Assembly (NCBI RefSeq): GCF_001613465.1
Contig: NZ_BDCK01000003.1
Coordinates: forward strand, 1 to 64,000
DNA length: 64,000 bases
Source of the DNA: Nocardia niwae NBRC 108934 = DSM 45340
GTDB taxonomy: Bacteria; Actinomycetota; Actinomycetes; Mycobacteriales; Mycobacteriaceae
Direction: 5' to 3'
Shown here: piece after piece, positions 16,991 to 26,357 of the stretch
Numbering within the stretch: the stretch's first letter is position 1
Layout: each line of letters begins with the position of its first letter
Notes under the pieces: model-generated
Databases searched by the model: none
The model's input: the letters and a program-made list of their open reading frames with translations, nothing else
What the model was told of the DNA's origin: nothing
Program-made: the position numbers and the translations under genes

Positions 16991-18589
16991 TCAGGACGAG
17001 TAGTCCTTGCGCAGCTGGACTTTCACCACCTTGCCGCTCGCGTTACGCGGCAGCTCGGGCAGCAGCACCAGGTCCTTGGGGTGCTTGTAGCGCGCCAGGT
17101 TCTCGTTGAGGAACGGCTCCAGCTCGTCGAGGGTCAGCTCGTCGTCCGGGTTGTGCAGCGCGACCACCGCGACCGGCACCTCGCCCCACTTCTCGTGCGC
17201 CCGGCCCACCACCGCCGCCTCGCGGATCTTCGGGTGGGCGAACAGGACGTTCTCCACCTCGGCGCAGTAGATGTTCTCGCCGCCGGAAATGATCATGTCC
17301 TTCTTGCGGTCCACCACGTAGACGAAGCCCTCTTCGTCCTGGCGAACCAGGTCGCCGGAGTGGAACCAGCCGCCCGCGAACGCCTCGGCGGTGGCCTCGG
17401 GCTTGTTCCAGTAGCCCTGCATGAGCGTCGGGCCACGGTAGACGATCTCGCCCACCTCACCGGGCGCGACGTCGTTCATCTCGTCGTCGACGATGCGGGC
17501 CTGGATCGTGGGAATCACTTTGCCGACCGAGCCGAGTTTGCGGATGGCGTCCTTGCCCTCCAGCACGCAGGTGATCGGCGACATCTCCGTCTGGCCGAAC
17601 ACCGCGACGTTGAACGAGTTCGGGAAGCATTCGGCCATCGCGCGCAGCACGGTGTCCGAGGCGGGCGCGGCGCCCCAGCTGAGCACCTCCAGCGCGAGCT
17701 TGCGGTCTTTCACCGACGGGTGGTCGCAGACCAGCTGCCACTGCGCGGGCACGCAGAAAGCGGACGTGGCCTGCTCGCGCTCCAGCGCGTCCAAGAATTC
17801 ACCGGCGTCGAAGGCGCCCAGCGGATGCAGCACCGTCTTCGAGCCGAGCAGGAATGCCGGTGCCAGACTGCCCAGGCCCGCGATGTGGAACAGCGGTGAA
17901 GTGCACAGGCCGATCGATTCCGGCTGCAGTGCCAGCGCCCGGATGCAGGTCAGCGCCTGAGCGTTCATGTTGGCGTGGGTCAGCACCGCGCCCTTCGGGC
18001 TGCCCGTGGTGCCCGAGGTGTACATGATGAGGCTGGGGGTGTCCTCGGGGATGTCCAAGGGGATGTGCGGCTCACCCGGTTCGGCGAGCAGGTCGTCGAA
18101 GCCGATCGCGCCCTCGGCGGACGCGCCGCCGATCACCACGAGGATCTCCAGCGCGGGCGCCTGCGCCTGCACGGCGGCGGCGAGCGGCTGCAGCACGGTG
18201 TCGGTGACGACCGCCTTGGCTCCGCTGTCGCTGACGATGTAGGCGACCTCCGGTGGGGTGAGGCGGAAGTTGACCGGGACCGCGATCGCGCCCAGCGCGT
18301 TGATGCCGAACACCGCTTCCAGGTATTCCGGGTAGTTCAGCGCCAGGATCAGCACTCGGTCACCGAATCCGACACCGCGGCGCGCCAACCCGTCGGCGAA
18401 CTTCAGCGACCGCTCGTGCAGCTGCCGCCAGGTGGTGTCCACGCCGCGGAACCGGATCGCGACCGCGTCCGGGCGCATCTGCGCGTGCACGGCGATCTGG
18501 TTGTTCCAGTGGTTGCGCCGCGACCTGATCGGCTCGTCGAGCGCTGCTGCCCCGGTGGTCATTGCCACGAACTCCTCTCGGACCGTCAT
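16991..18589 (-). CDS. acyl-CoA synthetase (FadD-type AMP-forming ligase)
   Basis: This 532-residue adenylate-forming enzyme activates a carboxylic acid to acyl-AMP and then acyl-CoA. The P-loop is LIMYTSGTTGSPKGAVLTH, followed by FNVAVFGQTEMSP (A4/A5), the A7 motif GGWFHSGDLV, and the hinge and A8 region DRKKDMIISGGENIYCAEVE. The catalytic lysine lies in PRNASGKVVK. No FAAL insertion is seen, so CoA ligase is preferred over acyl-AMP ligase; chain length is unknown. It is divergent from the NADH:quinone reductase gene across a promoter with a long inverted repeat. Confidence 0.9.
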   Translation of the reverse strand: MTVREEFVAMTTGAAALDEPIRSRRNHWNNQIAVHAQMRPDAVAIRFRGVDTTWRQLHERSLKFADGLARRGVGFGDRVLILALNYPEYLEAVFGINALGAIAVPVNFRLTPPEVAYIVSDSGAKAVVTDTVLQPLAAAVQAQAPALEILVVIGGASAEGAIGFDDLLAEPGEPHIPLDIPEDTPSLIMYTSGTTGSPKGAVLTHANMNAQALTCIRALALQPESIGLCTSPLFHIAGLGSLAPAFLLGSKTVLHPLGAFDAGEFLDALEREQATSAFCVPAQWQLVCDHPSVKDRKLALEVLSWGAAPASDTVLRAMAECFPNSFNVAVFGQTEMSPITCVLEGKDAIRKLGSVGKVIPTIQARIVDDEMNDVAPGEVGEIVYRGPTLMQGYWNKPEATAEAFAGGWFHSGDLVRQDEEGFVYVVDRKKDMIISGGENIYCAEVENVLFAHPKIREAAVVGRAHEKWGEVPVAVVALHNPDDELTLDELEPFLNENLARYKHPKDLVLLPELPRNASGKVVKVQLRKDYSS

Positions 18590-19882
<1,293 letters not shown>

Positions 19883-19888
19883 CCGGAA

Positions 19889-20860
19889 TCACTTGGCCGC
19901 GCGGGCGGTGACCGCAGCGTAGTCGTGGCTCGCGATGAGTTCGATGCCGTCGGGCAGCGCGTGCAGACGGTGGATCGTGGTGAAGGCGGCGTCCCGGTCG
20001 GCGTCGAACAGCTTGCCCGGCATCGGCGCCTTCTCCCGCAGCAGGTCCACCTGCAACTTGCTCCAGACGGCGTCGCCGGCGAACAGCACGCGGCTGCCGT
20101 CGTCCACCGCGAGCAGCACACCGATGCTGCCCGGCGTGTGGCCCGCGAGATCGACCAGCAGCACCGACCCGTCGCCGAACAGGTCCTTGCTGCGCGGAAA
20201 GGTCAGCACCGGTGGTCCGTCCAGCTCGAAGCGGTCGAATCTGCGTCCCCGCAGCGGGCCGCGCGCCACACCGGCCGGAGCGTGCGGACCGCCGAGCGCC
20301 CAGTCGTATTCCGCGCCGGGCAGGCGGATCTCGACCGAGTCGGGCAGCTCCAGCAAGCCCGACACATGGTCCCAGTGCAGGTGGGTGGGCACCACGAAAT
20401 CGATGTCGTCGCCCGCGACGTCGTGCGCGGCCAGCGCGCCGGACAGGCCGAGCACCGGCTTGTCCGGCGCGACGAGCAACGGAACCGGGAACGGCAGTTC
20501 GGGCAGCACGCGCTCGTGCACGTCCGCGCACAGGGCGGGATCGACCAGGAAGCGCGCCTTCGGATGCTCGACCAGGAACGCCGCCATCGACAGCCGCATC
20601 TCCCGCAGGCTGCGCACGCCCTCGGCCACGATGGTGGTCGGTGCGGACATGGTGGCCTGGGTCAGCACGGTCAGCCGCACGGTCGCGCTCGCGGGGGGCG
20701 GCGGCAGCACCTCGAGGTTCGCCAGCAGGCCCTTGTCGGGGCGGCGCGGCCGCAGTAACCGGCCCGGCGTGGCAGCCAAGGCGGCGCAGCAGCGCAGCAG
20801 GACGGGCAGAGTCGGCGTGCGCTCGGCGCGGGTGTCGGCACCGCTGTCCGGTTCGGTCAC
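19889..20860 (-). CDS. metallo-beta-lactamase-fold hydrolase
   Basis: This 323-residue protein carries the HxHxDH zinc motif at residues 160-165 (HLHWDH). A later DLAGHTPGSIGVLL supplies the next His, LFAGDAVW supplies the bridging Asp, and a C-terminal ASHDY supplies the last. Family members include lactonases, thioesterases and glyoxalase II. A GTG at 20860 is taken as start; the frame is open further but overlaps the ACP gene region, and no strong ribosome site is seen. It is divergent from the ACP-PKS-FAAL genes across about 150 bp and might release or edit their product. This is inference. Confidence 0.8.
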   Translation of the reverse strand: MTEPDSGADTRAERTPTLPVLLRCCAALAATPGRLLRPRRPDKGLLANLEVLPPPPASATVRLTVLTQATMSAPTTIVAEGVRSLREMRLSMAAFLVEHPKARFLVDPALCADVHERVLPELPFPVPLLVAPDKPVLGLSGALAAHDVAGDDIDFVVPTHLHWDHVSGLLELPDSVEIRLPGAEYDWALGGPHAPAGVARGPLRGRRFDRFELDGPPVLTFPRSKDLFGDGSVLLVDLAGHTPGSIGVLLAVDDGSRVLFAGDAVWSKLQVDLLREKAPMPGKLFDADRDAAFTTIHRLHALPDGIELIASHDYAAVTARAAK

Positions 20861-20924
20861 GCTGCCACGGTATGCGATCACCGCCGGTTCGCGAAAGAGC
20901 CGGGCTGGCAGCGGATATGCGACC

Positions 20925-20952
20925 TTGCTCAGGGCGATTTCTGCGGCATAAT
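20925..20952 (+). promoter_or_regulatory. candidate sigma-70-type promoter for the ACP-PKS-FAAL operon
   Basis: TTGCTC (20925-20930) and CATAAT (20947-20952) are spaced by 16 bp and lie about 60 bp before the ACP start. The fit to a housekeeping promoter is reasonable but not tested. Confidence 0.4.
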
Positions 20953-21012
20953 CGCGGGGGTACCGTTCTCGAGTGAGGGACAGCAGCCGGGGCGACGGGG
21001 AGGGAGAACGCG

Positions 21013-21309
21013 ATGCGGCCCAGTCTTCCGGACGGGCACCGCGGTGCACCGGAGAACGATGGTTCGCTGAGTCGTAGCCAGCGCACGGCGCTCACCTGCG
21101 CCGCCGTCCTGGCTGTCGCAGACCTATTGGGCGTCGACGCCGCCGCGGTGTCGACCACCTCGCCCTTCACCGATCTCGGCCTCGGTTCCACCCAGCTCGC
21201 GAGGCTGACCGCTCAGCTCGAGGACGCCATGGGAGTCGAGGTTCCGCTGACCGCGATCTATGACCATCCGGATATCGAACAGCTTGTCGAGTTCCTCGCG
21301 ATGCGATGA
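21013..21309 (+). CDS. free-standing acyl carrier protein
   Basis: This 98-residue protein has one phosphopantetheine-binding domain. The attachment motif is DLGLGSTQL with Ser59, in a normal four-helix frame that ends ITAIYDHPDIEQLVEFLA-like. An extra 20-residue polar N-terminus precedes it. A GGAGGGAG site lies before the ATG. Its stop codon overlaps the PKS start (ATGA), so the two are translationally coupled. It probably takes the acyl chain activated by the FAAL and passes it to the PKS ketosynthase. Confidence 0.92.
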   Translation: MRPSLPDGHRGAPENDGSLSRSQRTALTCAAVLAVADLLGVDAAAVSTTSPFTDLGLGSTQLARLTAQLEDAMGVEVPLTAIYDHPDIEQLVEFLAMR

Positions 21310-24300
21310 GCGGCGCGCAGACCGATCCCGCAGGCTCGCATCCCCCCGTCTCCATCATCGGCATCGGCTGCCGACTGCCCGGAGCGGCGGGCGCCGCCGA
21401 GTTCTGGCGGCTGCTGGTCGAGGGCCGCGACGCCACGTCCACCCCGCCCGCCGGTCGGCTGGGTTCCCGGCGGGGCGGCTACCTCGACGACGTCGAGTCC
21501 TTCGACAACGATTGGTTCGCCATCTCCGACCGCGAGGCCGCGGTCATGGACCCGCAGCAGCGGCTCGCGCTGGAGGTCGCGGTCGAGGCGCTCGACGACG
21601 CGGGAATCGGGTATCGCGCGCGGGGTTCCGGCGCCGCCGTCGTCTTCGGCGCGTCGGGGTACGACCACGGCATCGCGGTGCTCGGCCGCGCCGGCCACGA
21701 CGCACCCTACGCGGTGACCGGCTCCGCGCTGAGCATCATCGCCAACCGGTTGTCGTACGTGCTCGATCTGCACGGGCCGAGCCTGGTGCTCGACAGCGCC
21801 TGCTCGTCCTCGCTCGCCGCGGTGGACCTCGCCGTCCGGCTGCTCGCCGACGGCACGGTCCCGTTCGCCATCGTGGGCGGCGTCAATCTGGTGTTGCTGG
21901 AGCACACCTCGAATTACCTGGCCGAGGGTGGTTTCCTGTCACCGGGCGGCAGGTCGGCGCCGTTCGACGCCGCGGCCGACGGCTATGCCCGCGGGGACGG
22001 CTGCGCTGTCGTGGTGTTGCAGCGCAGCGCGGACGCGGTACGCGAGGGCAACCGGGTGTACGCCGAGATCATCGGGACCGCCGTCGGATCGGACGGGCGC
22101 TCGAACGGCCTCCACGCGCCGAACGGCCGCGCGCAGCAGGAGACGCTGCGCACCGCGTGGTCGCGCGCCGGGCGTGCGCCGAGCAGCGCCGGCTACATCG
22201 AATGCCACGGCACCGGAACGCCTCTGGGCGACGCGGTGGAAGTCGGCGCGCTCGCGGCCGCGCTCGGCGACGGCGCGGGCGACCCGGTCTGGATCGGATC
22301 GGTGAAGTCGAACATCGGACATCTGGAAGCCGCCGCCGGAGTCACCGGGATGGTGAAGACCGCGCTGTCCATCCACCACGGGGTGATCGCTCCGACGATC
22401 AACCTGCACACCGAACACCCTCTGCTGCACTTGGCCGAGCGAGGGTTGCGCGTGCCGACCGAGCCGGTGGAGTGGGACCGGGTGGCCGCGCCGGAGCGTG
22501 TGGCGGGGGTCAGCTCGTTCGGATTCGGCGGCACGATCGCGCACATCGTGCTGCGCGGTGTCCCGCCGACCGGGCCCGATCGTGGTGACCACTTCCCGAT
22601 TCTGCTGCCGCTCACCGCACGCGACGACGAGGAGCTGCGCGAACGCGCCCTGCGGCTGGCCGATGAACTGGACGGGGCGCGGCCGTCGTTGCCCGAGTTC
22701 GTCTCAGCGGCGGCGCGCTCGATCCCCGAGCCGGCCCGTGCCGCGGTGCTCGCGCACGACCATCCGGACGCGGTGCACCGGCTGCGCGCGTTCGGCCGCG
22801 GCGATGCCGACGCGGCGCTCGGCCCGGTGGCGAGCCGCCGCCGCGGCGGACTGCTGTTCCTGTTCTCCGGACAAGGCGGTCAGCATCCGAAGATGGGCCG
22901 AGCGCTGGCGGCGCGCTATCCGGTCTTCGCCGCCGCGCTCGCGGAGGCGACCGACGCTGTCGTGACGGCGGGCGGGCCGCGGGTGTGGACGCCGCGCCAC
23001 GGCTTCACCTCCGCGGGCGAGACGCAACCCACCGATCTGGTGCAGCCCGCCTTGTTCGCGTTCCAGATCGCCCTGGCGAAACTGCTGGCGGCTTGGGGAA
23101 TTCGTCCTGACGCCGTGGCCGGGCACAGCTTGGGCGAGATCGCGGCGGCGGCGGTGAGCGGTGCGCTGTCGCTCGCGGACGCCGCGCGCGTGGTGGTGTT
23201 GCGCAGCGCCACCCTGGCGCATCTGGACGGCCACGGCGCGATGGCGGTGCTGGAGGCGGACCCGGGCGAAGCCGCCAAACTCGTGGAGCCCATGCGGGCG
23301 GAGGTGGCCATCGCCGCGGTCAACGGCCCACGATCGGTGGTCGTGTCCGGGACGCCGCGCTATGTCGACGCGCTGGTGCGGCGGGCCACCCGTCGCACCA
23401 TGTTCGCGCGCAGGCTCGCGGTCGACTTCGCCGCGCACAGCCCGCAGGTCGCGACCGTGCTCGCCCCGTTCGTCGCGGGGTTGACCGAGATCACCCCGCG
23501 CGCCCCGCGCCAGCCGGTGTACTCGACGACTCGGCGGGGCGTGAAGCTCACCACCGCGGCCATGGATCGCGACTACTGGGCCGAGAATGCCGCCCACACG
23601 GTGGAATTGGCGGCCGCGCTGGAGCGCGCGGCCGAAGACGGGTTCTCGACCGTGCTCGAGGTCGGCCCGCATCCGGTGCTGCTCTCCGCGGTGCGCGAGT
23701 ACGCGGACTTCCGCGACGGCGCGCATTCCGTGGCGCAGCGCGCGGACGAGGCGAGCGGTTTCCTCACCGGTTTGGCCGGGCTGTACCTGGAGGGACGTCC
23801 GGTCGACTGGTCGGCGCTCGGCCCCTTCACCGCGCCCGCGCCGCGGCGGTGGCGCAGGCGGAAGTTCCCGCTGCTGGTGGCCGGGCCCGCGAGCGCGCAC
23901 GTGCCCGAAACGATCTTCCCCGTCGAGGATCTCACCGATCACGTGGTGCAGGGCGACAACATCGTCCCGGCCGTCTTCTGGCTGCGGAGGCTGCTGCATC
24001 TCGCCCGGGAGACCGCGGGGACGGCCGCCGTGGCCGACTTCGCCGTGCACGAGAGGACCGATCCGAGCGTTCTGCCCGAGGTCGTCTATCGCGGGCCGGG
24101 GCCGGAGCAAAGCGTACGGGCGGAGGTCACGGGCACCGAGACGCTGGCTTCGGCCCGGCCCGCCGGTGACCCCACACCCGCGGATATCGTCGCATGGATG
24201 CGGGTGGTCGACGCAAATCGGGCCGCCCGGCATCACATGCGCGTGGTCACCACCGGGGCGTTCTACCAGGAATTGCGGCGCAGGCGGCTGGAGTACGGGC

Positions 24301-26357
24301 CCCGGTTCCGCACGCTGCGCGGCATAGCCGCGGGCACCGGACGTGCGCTGGGATTGTTCGACTCCGCCGAATTGCATCGCACCGCAACGCTGGACGGCTG
24401 TCTGCACGTGCTCGCGGCGGCGGTCTTCGACGAATTGCCCACGACGTCGATTCCGCTGCCGATCGGCATCGATGCGGCCTGGTTGTCGCAGGAGCCGAAT
24501 CGCCACGTGCTCGAGGTGCACGCCGTGATCCGGGAGCGCGGCGACACCGGGCTGGTCGGCGACGTCGTCGCGACCGATCAGCACGGCGTGCCCTGTCTCG
24601 CCTTCTCCGGCGTGCACATCCGTTACGCCGACGCGGCGGCCGAGGAAAACTCCGGCGGGCTCGGCGCGGCCCGTGCCGAGCAGGCGACGCAGACCGCGTC
24701 CTTCCGCCAAGAGGTCTGGCAGTCGCGCGATCCCGGCTCGCTCGGGCTCGGCGACCCGGCCGAAACGGTCGTGCGGCGTGCGCTGGTGGTGGGCGCATCC
24801 GACCTCGCGGACCGGCTCGCCCGCGCCCTGGACGACGAGTTGCCGACCGAACGGATCGCGCGCGATCCGGACGACGCGAGCCCGTTCGTCCCCGCGGTGC
24901 TGACCGGGCGCGGCGGCGGCCACGCCGTGGTGGCCGTGTGGCCCGCCGGCTCCGGCGTGTGCGACGGTGCGAGCGCCGCTGCCACGACCGGTCGCGTTCT
25001 CGAACTGCTGCAACTGATCTCCGACCACGACGGCACCGCCTCCATGACGGTCGTACTGCCGGTCTCCCGGCCCGACGAGTCCGGTGCGGTGGCCCCGGTC
25101 GTCCCGGCGGCGATCGCCGGGCTGGTGCGCTCGCTCCAGCTCGAGACGGACCGCCCGGTGCGGCTGGTCTGGACCGAACCGGACCTCGCGAACGTGCCGC
25201 TGCTCACCCGCCTGGCGACGACTGCCGACCGTGCGATTCCCGGCGAGCTGCGCCTCTCGGCGGGCGAGGTCGCGGTGCGGCGCTTCATACCCGCGCGAGC
25301 GCGCGCCCTGCCGGTCGCCGGCATCGACGCGAGCGGCACCTACGTCGTCACCGGCGGGCTGGGCGCGCTCGGCTCGGTCGCCGTGCGCTGGTTGCTCGAG
25401 GCGGGCGCGCGTGACGTCGTGGTGCTCACCCGGGCGCCGCGCCCGGTGCCCGCACTGCTCGACGGCTTGGAGGACCGCATCGTCGTGGTGCGCTGCGACG
25501 CCGCCGACCGGCTCGATCTGGCCAACGCGCTCAGCGATATCCGAGCCTCCGACTCGGTGATCCGTGGCGTCGTGCACGCGGCGGGGGTGCTGGAGGACGC
25601 CGTGTTCGACGCGGTCACCGCGGGCCAGCTGGCCAGGGTGTTCCTGCCCAAGTCCACCGCGGCGGGCAATCTGGTCGAACTCACCGCGACCGACGCCACC
25701 GACTTCGTCCTGCTGTTCTCCTCGGCCACCGGAGCGCTCGGAGCGCCGGGGCAGGCCGCCTACGCCGCCGCCAACGCGGCCATGGACGCCCTCGCACAGC
25801 GTGATCCGGCCAGACGGATCCTGAGCATCGGCTGGGGACTGTGGGATGCGGGCCTCGCCGCGGCTGCCGGCGGAGCGGGTCATCTGCGGCGCGCGGGCGT
25901 CGGCGCGTTCGACGTGCGGCACGGAAGCGCCGTACTGTCCCAGGCCCTGCGCTATGACGGCCCGTATCTGCTGGCGCTGGAATACACGCCGACGGCCGAC
26001 GCCTCCCCGATCGCGGTGCGCTTGGCGACTCTGCTCGCGCCGACCCTCGACGCGCGTCCCGCTCCCACCCGGGTCACCGCGACCGGCCACGCGCCCGAGC
26101 CGGCGGACACACTGACCACGACCATCCGCCGCGTCCTGGCGAGCACACTCGATCTGCCGGTCGAACGCATCGACCCCGCGGCCGACTTCAACGACCTCGG
26201 GCTCAGCTCGCTGCTCGCGATCGAGATGCGACGGAACCTGGAAACGCGCCTGCGCGTCCGGATCGCCACCGCGGAGTTGTTCAAGCACCCCACCATCACC
26301 GCCCTCGGCGCGGCCCTGCTGGACCGGGTGGCCGCGAACCCCGGAGAGACCTCTTGA
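21306..26357 (+). CDS. type I polyketide synthase, single module KS-AT-DH-KR-ACP
   Basis: This 1683-residue multifunctional enzyme has its domains in order. The ketosynthase (about 13-430) has Cys166 in DSACSSS plus HGTGTPLGD and KSNIGHLEAA. The acyltransferase (about 515-800) has Ser608 in GHSLGE. The dehydratase (about 870-1110) has His879 in HVVQGDNIVP and Asp1030 in DGCLH. The ketoreductase (about 1340-1520) has TGGLGALGS and Tyr1486. The carrier domain (about 1600-1675) has Ser1635 in LGLSSL. Neither an enoylreductase nor a thioesterase is present. One round would give an alpha,beta-unsaturated acyl chain. It is coupled by overlaps to the ACP gene before it and the FAAL gene after it. 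Confidence 0.93.
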   Translation: MSGAQTDPAGSHPPVSIIGIGCRLPGAAGAAEFWRLLVEGRDATSTPPAGRLGSRRGGYLDDVESFDNDWFAISDREAAVMDPQQRLALEVAVEALDDAGIGYRARGSGAAVVFGASGYDHGIAVLGRAGHDAPYAVTGSALSIIANRLSYVLDLHGPSLVLDSACSSSLAAVDLAVRLLADGTVPFAIVGGVNLVLLEHTSNYLAEGGFLSPGGRSAPFDAAADGYARGDGCAVVVLQRSADAVREGNRVYAEIIGTAVGSDGRSNGLHAPNGRAQQETLRTAWSRAGRAPSSAGYIECHGTGTPLGDAVEVGALAAALGDGAGDPVWIGSVKSNIGHLEAAAGVTGMVKTALSIHHGVIAPTINLHTEHPLLHLAERGLRVPTEPVEWDRVAAPERVAGVSSFGFGGTIAHIVLRGVPPTGPDRGDHFPILLPLTARDDEELRERALRLADELDGARPSLPEFVSAAARSIPEPARAAVLAHDHPDAVHRLRAFGRGDADAALGPVASRRRGGLLFLFSGQGGQHPKMGRALAARYPVFAAALAEATDAVVTAGGPRVWTPRHGFTSAGETQPTDLVQPALFAFQIALAKLLAAWGIRPDAVAGHSLGEIAAAAVSGALSLADAARVVVLRSATLAHLDGHGAMAVLEADPGEAAKLVEPMRAEVAIAAVNGPRSVVVSGTPRYVDALVRRATRRTMFARRLAVDFAAHSPQVATVLAPFVAGLTEITPRAPRQPVYSTTRRGVKLTTAAMDRDYWAENAAHTVELAAALERAAEDGFSTVLEVGPHPVLLSAVREYADFRDGAHSVAQRADEASGFLTGLAGLYLEGRPVDWSALGPFTAPAPRRWRRRKFPLLVAGPASAHVPETIFPVEDLTDHVVQGDNIVPAVFWLRRLLHLARETAGTAAVADFAVHERTDPSVLPEVVYRGPGPEQSVRAEVTGTETLASARPAGDPTPADIVAWMRVVDANRAARHHMRVVTTGAFYQELRRRRLEYGPRFRTLRGIAAGTGRALGLFDSAELHRTATLDGCLHVLAAAVFDELPTTSIPLPIGIDAAWLSQEPNRHVLEVHAVIRERGDTGLVGDVVATDQHGVPCLAFSGVHIRYADAAAEENSGGLGAARAEQATQTASFRQEVWQSRDPGSLGLGDPAETVVRRALVVGASDLADRLARALDDELPTERIARDPDDASPFVPAVLTGRGGGHAVVAVWPAGSGVCDGASAAATTGRVLELLQLISDHDGTASMTVVLPVSRPDESGAVAPVVPAAIAGLVRSLQLETDRPVRLVWTEPDLANVPLLTRLATTADRAIPGELRLSAGEVAVRRFIPARARALPVAGIDASGTYVVTGGLGALGSVAVRWLLEAGARDVVVLTRAPRPVPALLDGLEDRIVVVRCDAADRLDLANALSDIRASDSVIRGVVHAAGVLEDAVFDAVTAGQLARVFLPKSTAAGNLVELTATDATDFVLLFSSATGALGAPGQAAYAAANAAMDALAQRDPARRILSIGWGLWDAGLAAAAGGAGHLRRAGVGAFDVRHGSAVLSQALRYDGPYLLALEYTPTADASPIAVRLATLLAPTLDARPAPTRVTATGHAPEPADTLTTTIRRVLASTLDLPVERIDPAADFNDLGLSSLLAIEMRRNLETRLRVRIATAELFKHPTITALGAALLDRVAANPGETS

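Noticed and set aside
22704..26288. Minus-strand open frame of 1194 codons opposite the PKS
   Set aside because: It is Arg/Gly/His-rich, has no motifs, and mirrors the codon pattern of the PKS gene, which has complete catalytic sites. It is a high-GC shadow.
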